Assembly: GCF_046630445.1 (NCBI RefSeq)
Contig: NC_092339.1
Coordinates: forward strand, 313,285,501-313,349,500
DNA: 64,000 nt
Source of the DNA: Rutidosis leptorrhynchoides
Taxonomy: Eukaryota; Streptophyta; Magnoliopsida; Asterales; Asteraceae
Direction: 5' to 3'
The notes beneath the pieces were generated by a model that did no database searches, was not told where the DNA came from, and saw only the letters and a list, made by a program, of their open reading frames with translations. Positions 10,975-23,900 of this stretch are shown piece after piece. A program made the translations under genes and the position numbers. The first letter of the stretch is position 1. Every line of letters starts with the position of its first letter.

Positions 10975-13344
10975 TATCCGTTCATAAATCTATTAGTGTA
11001 CAACGACATATATCACTAACTCGGACAACACATATCCGTTCATAAATAAATACGTTACTCAACCACATCTCAAATACCAAATCCCATTCCATCGGGATTA
11101 TCCATATCACAAGACTATGTGATATCATACCCACGAAGTGTGCACCTCGCCCAAGCTGTCAACCAAAACGCACAACCGTGCTAATTGAACCTATTCACAA
11201 GTCCATCAAATCCACCTATATGTGAAGTGAGCTCTATAGCCGAGAATCACTTTACCCGACCCGCACCCATCCTACACATACATATGCACATAGGATATTA
11301 ACACTCACCTTGAAGTCTTAATGGATGCACAACCAAAATCCGCAACACGTCAATGGAAAGTATCTATTCCATCAATCACATAACAAACAACACAATTAGA
11401 GTGGATTTACAAACTAACTCAAATCGACAACTAGTGCAAATTCGACCCAAATACACTTCCAAGCACAAACCGCGCCCAAACTAACCAATAATCACTAACA
11501 CAAGTGAGAATGATCCTAATACACCAATTAAACCAAAGCATAGGTGTTAAACACCAATCTTGCCCAATATGACACCTTAACCCTAATTTTGACCCAAAAC
11601 AAAAGTCAAGTTTCCAACAACACCCATTTGAGTCCTTTCAACAATAAAATCACTAATCATAGTGATCATACCCAATTTAAAGCCTTAATCATGGCTAAAT
11701 CATCAACCAACCCAAAACCCACCAAGTATCAACAATAACACGTTTCCATAAACCCACTTCATCATCTAAACGGGTTTTACAACTAACAAGCTCAAAACTC
11801 TAACATTGAATCTCAAATCAAACAATGAAACTCGGAGTTAAAACTTACCAATACCACCAAAATGATTCCGTTGAAGAGTAGAACAACTTTAATACTTGAG
11901 GTTTGACCCAAAACACACTTCTTCTTCTCCAAATGGAGCTCTCTCTCTCTCTCTCTCAAAATCTCTCCTCTCTCTAGGTTTTGAAGATGAGAGTGTTGGT
12001 GAGTAAAAATGGGGATAAGATGAGCCTTGAATCAGTCTTATGGCTCTAGAACCAGCCATATGTGAATTTATCAAAACACCCTCAAAAGATTCCATTAAAA
12101 TGGGTTAAAAATGTCATTACAGCGACATTTGTCGCGTTTCGCGTTTCGCGACACCAGGACGCTGTAAACAGCATTCAACCATGTTTGTCACGGAACGCGA
12201 AGCACCAGAACGCGACAAACTGCACTCAAACTCGACAGTTTATCTGACGTACTCCAATTTCACTTTTAAAACATCCTAAAGTCAATCGTGGTCAATGCGT
12301 TACATCCAAACTATTAAATAATCATTCTTGGACTTCAAATGATGCCCCGAGCGTCATGTATAGAAAAACGGGGTGTTACAGAATTACCCTGCGGTGACGT
12401 TTTGATTAATGGGCGAAGGGCGTAAGACTTGGTGCAACTAAGCATTCCTTAGTGTTGAGAAATGTTTCTACCGAGCCATGAGAATGGGCTTTGGTGTTCG
12501 GTTGTTAAGCGCGTGTTTGCTTTCGTGTTGAAGTTGATGAACCAAGAGGTTCGACGGGTGAACAAAACCCTAAATATTGAGTGTTTGATCTCGATGTGTG
12601 TTGGTAATGGAGTCTACGTGACGCGATGTTAGGTGCCTCTTTCATACCTACTGGCGTGGTATTCGACTCCGATGATGTTGCGGTTACATTGTACTTATGG
12701 TACCGAAGAGAAACCCTTAGGTACATGAGTGGTTAGGTGGAAATTTGACAAGCTATGGCAATCGGAGGATTGCAATAATATAGTTTGTGTAATTTGTGGT
12801 GAACTCTTCGTTCGAAGTGTTTAAGGATAGGTTAAAATCCTTCGGGTGCTCAAGGTTGGAGCAAGGTATTGTGATGTGGTTATGGAACGGAGTTCTAAGT
12901 GGGGGAGTTTGAACTCTCGTACGAAGATGTTCTAGTGTATTGATATGGGACGATGCTCGTATGGATTCGGAGCTAGCATTGAGAACTACGTTGGACGATT
13001 GTGGTAAACGTACGATTTGGAATAAATTGTACTTATGGTTTTAGATTTAAATTATCACCGAGGTGGTAATGTGGTGAATCTCAATTAGAGATAATGGACG
13101 TGTTTGACGAGCAAGGTGAGATCCCTCGGTTAAGGGATGTGCGTGTCGGATTCTTTTATAGAGGATCATTGTTTTGTGCCTATGTGCGATATAGGTGGTT
13201 CTTGCTCGATTGTGTTGGCATTGTGTACGCGTACGTATGATACGCGTGTATGTATGATGGAATTACTTAGGTGGTTTAGTCGCGGTGTTAAAACTCCACC
13301 TGGGATTAGTGTTACGCGGTGTTAAGTACACTAATGGATATCTG

Positions 13345-13540
13345 TTTGGGGTGGATGGTTAGTGTAATCCGTTAGGATTCACTATGGTGTTGCAGTGCGC
13401 GATGTTACACTACTCGTTGTGATCGAGGCCAAAAGAGCGTGTGTTGATGGTTGGTGTATTCCTTAGGATTCACTATGGTGTAGCAGTGCGCGATGTTACA
13501 CTACTCATTGTATGAGGCCAAAAGAGCGTGTGTGATTGGT
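13345..13540 (+). repeat. Two-copy tandem repeat, about 95 bp unit
   Basis: Two adjacent copies share AGGATTCACTATGGTGT, GCAGTGCGCGATGTTACACT and GAGGCCAAAAGAGCGTGTGT. It lies in the decayed internal region. Confidence 0.85.
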
Positions 13541-13659
13541 GGGTTATGACCGTTGACGTAGTCCGCTAACTTCACCTTGGGAGTAGTGTTATATCGGTAT
13601 GGTATAACGTTATCGAGAAATGCGAGTACCGATGGGGAATGGGAGTACCATTCCTGTGT

Positions 13660-13990
13660 TGAGATTTGGGAGGTGGATCACGTGTGGATGCGGATTCACG
13701 ATGACACGTGTAGTTCGGTCATCTTATTGTGGAAGTGAGTCGCTTGTAGTTCGGATTCACAATGACACGTGTGGATGCGGTCATTATATTGAGGAAGTGA
13801 GTCTCGCGTAGTTCGGATTCACAATGACACGTGTGGATGCGGTCATTCTATTGGGATAGTGACTCTCGTGTAGTTCGGATTCACTAGGGCACGTGTAGTT
13901 CGGCCAATCCCGATTGTTGTTGCGGTGGTGGTGGTGAGTCGCGTGTGGTGCGGATTCACTAAGGCGTGTGTAGTTTCGGCCAGCCATCAT
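13660..13990 (+). repeat. About 60 bp tandem repeats with GTGTAGTTCGG core
   Basis: Five or more degenerate units alternate GCGGATTCAC and CACGTGTAGTTCGGTCAT-like stretches. The same unit type occurs inside the downstream LTR at about 15960-16170, so the internal and LTR arrays share an origin. Confidence 0.85.
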
Positions 13991-14744
13991 GTGGTTTGTG
14001 TTGAGAACTATTGGTTGTTTTATACGCCAATGGTGGGGTCGTGAGGACCATGTTGTGTGATTAGTGATGCGTTAGCCGTGTTTCGCTCACATGTTGTTAC
14101 AGGTGTGACAATAGTCGATTTTGTACACCTTGGGATTAGCGTTTCCATAGTCGTTTTGGGCTCTATCGATTTTAGCAGTTTGCTTATGATGTTACGATAG
14201 TTGCGTATTGGTCGTATTGCGCACTACAAGGGATGTTTAGTGATAAGTGTTATCCGTAAGGATTCGCTTTTGTTCGGTCTTCATCGTTTTAGTTGTTGAC
14301 CTTAGGTTGGGACTTGTTTACTATTAGCATTGTACTTATTAGGGGTACGCTAAAGTGTTGATATCTCGGTACGAGATTAGTTGAGTTTTTCCCGACGTGA
14401 GCCATTGAGCAAGTTTTAGTGCTCGGAGTTGTGGATTTGATAAATCGCGGATGACGATTTAGTGTCAAAGGCGATTCGTTGAGAGGAATTGCCTAGAGAA
14501 GTTTGATGAAAACTTGATGATTTCTGCGTATTGTTAAGCGATTGTAATAGTTCGGATGTTGTGTGCATTGCATGTCTCGAAATGTGTGCTCGTGTGTAAT
14601 TGGTTAGTGGAACAATCTTCAAGATTTCCGATAAATGTGGCGGAAGTCGTATTGGAACGTTTGTCTAAGGACCATAGAGTGTAGGTCCGTTTGGTTAAGT
14701 GGCGCAGATCGCGAGGACGCGATCATCTTTAAGTGGAGGAGATT

Positions 14745-16974
14745 TGTAAGACCATGTTCCTGTTTCAGTTGTGTTCAGTTATATGTGACGCCATCCAGAT
14801 TGGGGGACGCCGTCCAGTAGAAAAGGACTGGACGCTGTCCAGAATATTGGACGCCGTCCAATTGGTCTGTCGTGCCAGCTGTGTAATTTTAAAATTTTAA
14901 AAGGGGTATGTTGGTCTTTTCACTTGGTGGCCGGTTTTAAGCCACAAATGGGCAAGGTTGAGCTCATTCAACCTTATCTTCACCAACACAAACACTCTCA
15001 TCCATATCTAGTGAGAGAGTAAGAGTTTAGAGAGAGAGCTTGATTTGGAGAGGAAGGAGTCGGATTCTCGCCAAAGCTCGGGTATGAAAGTTGTTCATCT
15101 CGTTCACGGTTATGTTGTGGCAGTATTGGTAAGTTCAAACTTCGAATTTTACTTGTTAGATTTGATATTCAAGTTAGGGTTTGAGCTTGATTAGTTGTGG
15201 AACCCTTTTGATGATGAAGTAGGTTCATGGTGACTAGTTATTCTTGTCACTTGGCGGGTTTTGGGTTAGTTGATGTTTTGGCCATGATTAAGCTTTGATA
15301 ATGAGTATAATCACTAGTGTTAGTGATTATGGAAGTGTTGGAACCCATTTTTGGGTATTTGGTCGATTAATTTTGAAATGGGTCAAAATTAGGGTTTATG
15401 TGTCAATTTGGGCAAGACGAGTGTTTAACACTTGTGTTCGGGTTTAATTGGCATATTTGGACCATTCTCACTGGTGTTAGTGATTATTGATTGGTTTGGA
15501 CGCGGTTTGGTGCTTGGAAGTGCAATGGGTCGAAATTGCACTAAGGGTCAATTGGGTTGGTTTGTAAATCTACCCTAATTGTGTTGTTTGTATTGTGATA
15601 ATGGAATAGGTACTTTCCATTGGCGAGTTACGGATTAATTCGGTTGCATTCATCAAAGACGACAAGGTGAGTGTTAATATCCTATGTGCATATGTATGTG
15701 TAGGATGGGTGCGGGTCAGGTGAAGTGGTTCTCGATTATAGAGCTCACTTCACATATAGGTGGATTTGACGGACTTGCGTATAGGTCCAATTGGCACAGT
15801 TGTGCGTTTTGGTTGACCACCTTTGGCGAGGTGCACACTTTGTGTGTACGTTATCACATGTGCTTGTGATGTGGATTATATAACCCCAATGGCGAAGGGT
15901 TGATATTGAATTGTGATTGGATAACCCTGATGTGGTGGATTTTATAATCCCGTGATCGTGGGTTTTGATTTGGGAAGTGAATCACGTGTGGATGCGGATT
16001 CACGATGACTCGTGTAGTTCGGTCATCTTATTGAGGTAGTGATCTTGTGTGGTTGCGGATTTACTAAGGCTCGTGTAGTTCGGCCAACCTCGATGTGTTG
16101 TGTTATTGAAGATAGTAGTCTCGTGTGTATGCGGATTTACTAAGGCTCGTGTAGTTCGGCCAAATCTTCATTTGGGTATTGGGTTAAGGGGTTAACCTTG
16201 GGTGCTTTACGCGTTTTTATATATATAGACATATATGTTGTTGTATCGTTGTGATGTAGCTAACCCTCCGGGTGTAGCTTGTTGGAGTTATTCACATCGT
16301 CGTTGGTGAACTTACTTTGTTGACTTCTTAGCTTTTGTATAGCGCTCGTACGGTAAGCTTAGTTAGTTGCCTTATACTTGGATGCTCCGGTATGTGTTAT
16401 TTGATTATTTGTGTGGCGTGTCCATTTTATGCATATATATGTATGTAGTATATTCTCACTCACTAAGCGTTAGCTTACCCTCTCGTTGTTTACATTTTTA
16501 TAGATTTGCGTGGAGGCGGTGGCTCGGATAAGCATGGGGACTAGTGGACTTGCGTAGTTCGCTTTAGAAGACTTGCTTTTGGTTTTGATTAGGATTGGTT
16601 AGCGTATCCCCAATCACCATTCTCGGTCTATGATTTGTATTAAAACTAAAATGGGTCGAAATGGTCGTTTGTCGTAATATGGGTCGATGTGGGCCCCGTA
16701 ATGTAAAACTCGGTTTTTATTGTGGAAATCTTTTTGTTATAATTATTATATTGTATTGTGAAAACTGTTTAGTTTGAAGGTGTCGGGAAGCGGGTTTTTC
16801 GCTCGCGTGTATTTGACAAACTGATCAGAAATTTACAGTTCATTTGGACGCCGTCCAAAAGGCTTGGACGCCGTCCTGGTCTTCACTACTGGACGCCATC
16901 CAGATGCACTGTCTCACAAAAAAAAAAATTAGGTCGTGTTTTTTTTCGGTTGGATAACGGGTTGAGTCGTTACA
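14745..16974 (+). repeat. 3' LTR of the plus-strand gypsy-type element
   Basis: A 2.23 kb LTR starting TGTAAGACC directly after a polypurine tract and ending GTCGTTACA. Four near-palindromic GGACGCCGTCC-type motifs lie within 120 bp of its start (14787-14860) and three more near its end (16845-16902). The middle carries a GAGAGAG leader, a GGTAAGTT stretch near 15130 and about 60 bp tandem repeats (15960-16170). The partner 5' LTR is outside the window to the left, so the target duplication cannot be checked. Confidence 0.85.
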
Positions 16975-17998
16975 TGCGAAAAAGAGAGTAAAATGAAGAA
17001 ATGTCAGATTTTTGCATTACCATAATTTACGGCTGGGACACTATAAATTATGGTGGAAGCTTTTTGAAGATCATCAACAACATCGTCCTCCTCACCATAT
17101 TTTATTGCCAAGTTTACGTCAGAAGTAATAAAAAACCATTACTTACAGTTGAGGTTCCGCCATTTATGGAAACCAATATTTAGCAGTTATTTTTTGGACG
17201 AAGTTTGTGGGTTTTTAACTTAGGGAACAAGTTTGAAGATATCTATAAATACCAAACCCCTTGGCCACGGATTTTATTATCTCATACTTCAATATTGGAC
17301 CTAGAAACCTTAACTCTAACACCAAAACACTCAAGCTTTTCAAGATTAAAGGCATGTTCATCATTCTTCTTCAAAGATTCATCATGCTCATCATCACAAG
17401 CATGCACGACTGGTTTCCTTTTTATTATTCCTTTCTATAAACAATTTTTGTAGTTATAATTTCATTCAAATATTTATGTGACTCATGATCTATATTGACA
17501 AATTCGTTTGATTTATGAAGATTTATATTGACAAATTCGTTTGATTTATGAATTATGAATCGATTGAGTAAATGTTTAATGCAAGTTGATAATTTTTAAT
17601 ATTGTAAGACAAGTTATAGCAATTTAACATATTATCCTTGATCCAACTTATTATTAATATAGTTAAGGATAAAGACAACGTGTTTAGGTTGAATTTGCCC
17701 AAGATAATTTCTTTAATGAACTTATAAAATCTTGTCTATGAGATTTAAATGAAAACTCGATATGAATAATATTTGTTTGAATGAATGAATGCACAACTGA
17801 GATTCGGAAGAGATAAAGGTTTTTAATCCATTGATAATAACTTCTCTCTTAATAATTGTTTTATGAGAAAACCCTATTCTCTTCGACGAGTACGGGCGAC
17901 TAGCTTGCGGCACATGGTTTTTTGATTTTTTTCATCGATTTCTTGACGGGATCACACAGAACATAACGATCACTTGATTTCTGGTTTGTATTAATCGG
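16975..17998. other. AT-rich spacer, no recognised gene
   Basis: Flank of the LTR and upstream region of the L1-like ORF1. A short frame (17205-17453, plus) is preceded by a TATA-like TATCTATAAATACC (17239-17252), but the peptide matches nothing I know. A 35 bp direct duplication with GACAAATTCGTTTGATTTAT occurs at about 17490-17550. The 5' end of the L1-like copy lies somewhere in this stretch; I could not find its target duplication. Confidence 0.5.
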
Positions 17999-19108
17999 TT
18001 GGTGGTCATGGGTAAGTCGTCGGGAGGCAACAAAAAGAAAAATCTCCAAAAAACCCAACCAAGAGTTTTGCGGAGTCGAACTATCGGCGCGGAGGCCTCT
18101 GCAGAATCGTCTAGCGAGGACTCAATTTCTAAACCAATTGATGATGATCCTGGTATTACTCCTGGGTATAAACCTTTATTAGATGATAATATGGAGGAAT
18201 CAAAGGAGGATGTGCCTGAGTTTGAAAAACAGCATGTGGATGGGTGCATCTTCAATGATAGGGGTAATGTTCACACTGCCTCTGACTTTTCCGATGATGA
18301 TGACGGGAAGGTAAGGGTGTCTATCCATCAATCTCCTATTAAATCTGGTGCCAATATGGATTTACATTCTGAAGATGTTCCTGTACGTGATCAAAAGGAG
18401 TGGTTAAAGAGTAATGACCATGGTGATCATGCTTATGTGTTTCCTGATCTTAGTGGAAAAGATTCAAAGCTTGTTAATACATGCACTCAACATGAGACTG
18501 TAGTTATGCATGCTAATAATGACACCACTTTATTGAATGATGTTGAGTTTGTTGCTAAATCGTACGTTTCAGGGGTCAGTGGAAACACGTCTGGAAAAGG
18601 TAACGACAAGGTTAATTTTCGGTTAATGGAATCGAATGAGCAGCTCGATGAGGGAGTAGATGTTCAGCTACCATTATCTTCCGTGCAAGAGGCTACAAGT
18701 AGATACAACAATACATTGTAAGGTTACTTTATCGGTAAAAGGATTGTGTATCCGGTGGTGCAACAATATGTAATGAACACATGGAAAAAATATGGGATCG
18801 AAAAAACAATGATGAATGCTAAGGGGTTCTTCTTTTTTAAGTTTGCAACTGAAGAAGGTATGCGGGATGTTATTGAAAGTGGGTCGTGGATGATTCGCAC
18901 AGTGCCCATAATACTTAACCGTTGGTCCCCTGACGTTTCAATGACAAAGGAAAATTTGTCCAAAGTTCCGGTATGGGTTAAGTTGTATGGTGTTCCACTT
19001 GTGGGTTTCACAGAGGATGGCTTGAGTATGATTGCTTCTAAGATTGGTAGACCCATGATGTTAGACTCGTTTACGAGCACGATGTGTTTAGAAGCCTGGG
19101 GTAGACCG

Positions 19109-19887
19109 TGATGGAAAATCGTATGCACTTTCAAATCAGATTAACGCAGCGGATAGTTAAAATAAACTTATTTATATTACAAAACATGCACACGATTAAC
19201 GGTTCCAACAAGATCCAATTACACCACTAATAATTGTCAAAATATATAAATTCACAAAGTGAGTAAACGATATACCTTTCCTGAAGAAACGGATTGCAGG
19301 AGAGAAACTTACGATCAATAGTATGACCGTCTCTTTGGATAGTCCACACTACACTTCAAAACGACCGCCAATGGATGCTAGTCCAAACCCCAAGTAACTT
19401 ATTAATATAATCAAATTATATTAATAATATAAATAATCGATAGTACTCCGTGTATCTATTCGTTTGTTCTTTCAAAAGAGAGAAACTTAATCTCTGGCTT
19501 GTGTTTTTTTTTCATTCACTTATGACCAAATAACAGCCAATAGCTATATAGAGACTTTCTTTGGAAACCTTTTTATTTCTTTAATCTTGTGCAATGATCA
19601 AAAGAAAAAGCAGTGGGTATATATTACTATATATCTATCTTTTCACCCACTCCATACAACCACTAGCAATATTATATATAAGCCACTTGAAATAGGTGAT
19701 ATGTAACAGTTTTTAAGTCCTTAAACAAATAATTTTAATATCTACTTTGCTGGTTCAATCAAGTACTTTATTTATATATATATGAAAAAATGAATTCACA
19801 TATAATTACGGAGTATAATTAATTAATCACTAAATTAATTAACTAATTCAAAAAAAATAAATATTATAATTTATTTCGTTACTTGAG

Positions 19888-19983
<96 letters not shown>

Positions 19984-20077
19984 CATTTGACGTCTAGGTG
20001 TATATGTGTGTGACCCCGAAGGTTCAAATGAATTTAACTATATAGTTATATGTTGTACCTTGCACATTAATCCTTCA
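19109..20077 (-). repeat. 3' LTR of the Angela-like element
   Basis: Flanked on the left by GACCG and on the right by the polypurine-type sequence AAGTGGGAGTC (minus strand, 20078-20088). It contains an (AT)n run at about 19891-19980. Confidence 0.95.
19891..19980. repeat. (AT)n microsatellite in the copia 3' LTR
   Basis: Pure AT run of about 90 bp. The equivalent run in the other LTR spans about 27263-27350 and is slightly shorter. Confidence 0.95.
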
Positions 20078-20919
20078 GACTCCCACTTGTGCATGGCACA
20101 ACACCAAGTAACTATACAAACAATGGATAGCGTCTAGCAACATGTCATTGTCCCCAAATTCATGTGAGGGTAGTTTCTCAATACTGCTTGTAGTAAGTGT
20201 TCAATGTCATTCGTCCTTTTGTTTCAGATACTTTAGTTAAACTTGAGATATGGATCATCGGTCATTCTCATTCATTTAACAATTTTATTTCTCGATCTTA
20301 GAACTGAATTAGATCACCAAATTAATTAAGTATCATCTTAATTACATCTGGGTGCGGCCACACAAATATCTTATTCATTCATCGAGGAGCTCAAAAGTAT
20401 CTAACTCCAAACATTTTGGAGGAACAAATCCTATATTGCATACACGTGTCTCTCACGAGCTTTACATTATACCCAATAATGGCCTTTATTATAGCCTTAT
20501 TCAGGACAGCATTTAACCATATCAAAGTACAATATTTCACACATCAAAACCGGCGTGCATCTCAAGTCTAAGGACATAAAAACATAATCACTAAAAGATT
20601 CACCACTGACAACCATCCATGTAGTGATATCTCGGTTGGGTCATTCCAATATTCATCATCAATGAATACATATGAATTTTGGTCTCTACAAGTTAACTAT
20701 TTATCATCAATAAATATAAACCAAAACTTCATATTAATCTTAATTCATGTTATTCCCATAACATGATCGATTATGGAGATTTTGAATAATCAACAATTAC
20801 TCATGGATTAAACATGCTAATATAGAACATAGTGATATAAATGAAAATGATCATACCATCAATATATCAATTCATTATGATAAAACTGTTTAATGTTCCA
20901 AAAATATCCAAATACTAAA
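20078..20919 (-). other. 3' untranslated internal part of the copia element
   Basis: Between the end of gag-pol and the 3' LTR. It contains the polypurine tract next to 20077 and no open frame or additional gene. Confidence 0.75.
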
Positions 20920-23900
20920 TTACAAATTAAAAAGATCAGCAGCATAACGAAGTCCAATACTACTAGCATGATCATCATGCTTGTTGTGTGTCATGGGCTT
21001 CGTGAACGGGTCAGCCACATTATCATCTGTATGAACCTTAAGAATACTAATATCATTCCTCTCAACGACTTCTTGAATGTAGTCAAACTTTCGAAGAATG
21101 TGTCTGCTACCTTTACGTACACGTGATTCTTTCGCAAGTATAATAGCACTTGAATTATCACAGTACATTTCCATAGGGGATTCAATGCTGGGAACTACTC
21201 CGAGTTCAGCAATAAACTTCCTAATCCAGACAGCTTCTTGAGCAGCTTCTGAGGCAGCAATGTATTCTGCTTCCGTTGTAGACTGTGCAACTGTGGTCTG
21301 CTTTGAGCTTCTCCAATCAACTGCCCCGCCATTCATGACAAAGACATACCCTGACTGGGATCGGGAATCATCTCGATCAGTTTGGAAGCTAGCATCTGTA
21401 TAACATCTAATACTCAACTATTCTTCCAAACCACCGTAAACCAAGAACATATCTTTAGTTCTCCGCAAATACTTAAGAATATTCTTAACAGCAATCCAAT
21501 GTTCTTCACCTGGATTCTGTTGATAACGACTCGTCAAACTCAAAGCTAACGAGACATCAGGTCTAGTACATAACATAGCATACATAATGGATCCTATAGC
21601 CGAAGCATAAGGAACACATTTCATTCGTCTTATCTCATCAGGTGTGATAGGACTTTGAGACTTGCTCAAGGTTATGCCCTTTTGCATGGGCAATGCTCCG
21701 CGCTTGGAGTTTTGCATGTTAAATCTTCGTAAGATTTTGTCAATGTATGTACTTTGACTCAAACCAATAAGCCTTTTGGATCTATTTCTATAGATCCTGA
21801 TTCCTAAAATATACTTAGCTTCTCCAAGATCTTTCATGGCAAAACATTTTCCAAGCCAAGATTTGACATCTTGCAAAGTTGGAATGTCATTTCCAATAAG
21901 TAGTATGTCATCAACATACAAGATCAAGAAGACAACTTTGCTCCCACTAGCTCTAATGTAAACACAGGGCTCATCTTGGTTTTGAGAAAAACCAAACTCT
22001 TTGATTTTCTGATCAAACTTAAGATTCCAGCTCCTGGATGCTTGCTTTAATCCATAAATGGATTTTAGAAGCTTGCATACTTTATTAGGATGCTTTGGAT
22101 TTACAAACCCTTCCGGCTGAACCATATATACGTCCTCACTTAGGTCGCCATTTAGGAAAGCGGTTTTCACATCCATTTGCCATATTTCATAATTATGAAA
22201 AGCTGCTATGGCAATAAGTATCCTAATTGACTTAATGCTCGCGACTGGTGAATAAATTTCCTCATAATCAATTCCTTGAGTTTGAGTATAACCTTTTGCC
22301 ACCAATCGAGCCTTAAAAGTGTTTACATTACCGTCCATGTCAGCCTTCTTCTTGTAGACCCATTTACACCCAACTGGTTTACAATTGGGTGGAAGATCAA
22401 TCAAGTCCCATACTTGATTTTCTTTCATGGACTGCATCTCTGTATTCATAGCATCTCCCCATTTTTTAGATTCTAAACCTGATATGGCCTCACGGTAGCT
22501 AGAGGGTTCATCATAATCCCCTAGATGAGATTCATTTGAATTAATCAGAAGATTTAACTTCTCAGGTCGATGAGGAGTTCTACTAGATCTACGAATTATA
22601 GGTGCAACACGTTCTGGCTCATCAACAATGTGCTCAGCTTCAACGTGTGGATAACTAGTGCCTTCAAAAGGTATGTTACCTTGTGATTCTTGAATTTCTT
22701 TAAGATCTACTTTACTCCCACTGACTTCTTGTAAGAGAAGATCTCTTTCAAAGAATTTAGCAAACCGAGCAGTAAACACTTTGTTTTCAGCTTGGTAGTA
22801 AAAGTAGTAACCCATTGTTTCCTTTGGGTATCCCACAAAGTGACATTTGATACCTCTGGGTTCTAACTTGTTTGAAGTGTCACGTTTCACATACGCTTCA
22901 CAACCCCAGACTTTCAAATAAGACAACTTAGGACTCTTTCCATGCCATAACTCATATGGTGTCTTATCTACCTTCTTGGTTGGAACCATATTGAGTATGC
23001 GTGCAGCAGACTCTAATGCATAACCCCAAAAAGACATCGGTAGAGTAGTTAGACTCATCATAGATCGAACCATATCAAGTAAAGTTCGATTCCTCCGCTC
23101 CGACACACCATTGTGATGTGGTGTATAAGGTGGAGTGAATTGTGAGACAATCCCACAATTCTTCAGGTGGTCCAAAAACTCTTGACTCATATATTCCCCT
23201 CCCCGATCAGAATGAAGGGCTTTAATGGTCTTTCCAAGTTGATTCTCTACTTCATTTTGGAAGATTTTGAACGTTTCAAAAACTTCATGTTTATGTTTCA
23301 GCAAGTAAACATAACCATATCTACTATAATCATTAGTAAATGTAACGAAGTATGTTTCACCATTTCTAGACATAGTTCTAAAAGGGCCACATACATCAGT
23401 ATGTATTAGTCCTAAAAGATCTTTAGCTCTTTCACCTAAACCGGAGAAAGGAGCCTTTGTCATCTTTCCACATAAACATGACTCGCATACATCAAATGAC
23501 TCAGAGCCAGTTGATTCCAAAATCCCATCAGATTGGAGTTTTGAAATGTGTTGTTTGTTTATATGACCAAGACGACAATGCCATAGATAGGTATTATTCA
23601 AGTCTTTCTTGACTCGTTTGGCAGTACATGTATATACAGAATTATTATTTGAAATTACACCATGCATATCAATTTCAAAAATACCATCACGTGGAATGGC
23701 ATTAAAATAAAATACATTATTCTTAGAAACTGAAATACCAAAGTGCGTAAATGTAAGTTCAAAACCAACATTTTTCAAAAGAGAAACTGAAATTACATTG
23801 CTCATAATACTAGGAGCATAATGACATTGTTTCAACAAAACAATAAGACCACTAGGTAGAGTAAGCTCATAGGTGCCAATAGCTTCGACTGCAGCTCGAG

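Larger units (their letters stand above)
201..12380 (-). mobile_element. Solo LTR, minus strand, split by a nested element
   Basis: The LTR occupies 201-1184 and 10980-12380 (about 2.4 kb). It begins on the minus strand with TGTAACACCCCG at 12380 and ends with GGGTTGTTTCA at 201, and is flanked by GAATT on both sides. There is no primer site, polypurine tract or internal region, so it is a solo LTR left by LTR-LTR recombination. Its R/U5-like half is homologous to the plus-strand LTR at 14745-16974: shared CACCAACAC...ACTCTCATC, a GAGAGAG run, a GGTAAGTT stretch, the block with GTAGCTAACCCTCC, and a tail with CTCACTAAGCGTTAGC. Its U3-like start is different. It carries an (AT)n run and about 60 bp tandem repeats near 940-1184, continuing at 10980-11040. 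Confidence 0.85.
12386..14744 (+). mobile_element. Internal 3' region of a plus-strand gypsy-type element, main fragment
   Basis: Decayed sequence leading into the LTR at 14745. The last bases, GTGGAGGAGATT (14733-14744), form a polypurine tract right before TGTAAG, which sets the orientation. Just upstream (about 14635-14730) a broken frame reads with a VRLVKWRRSRG-like stretch that weakly resembles the C-terminal end of chromovirus polyproteins and is interrupted by stops. No reverse transcriptase or integrase motif is recognisable. Much of 13345-13990 consists of tandem repeats. Confidence 0.6.

Noticed and set aside
17205-17453. Possible small gene with a TATA-like box
   Set aside because: No recognisable product, no signal peptide or domain, and adjacent to transposons. 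Left as spacer.
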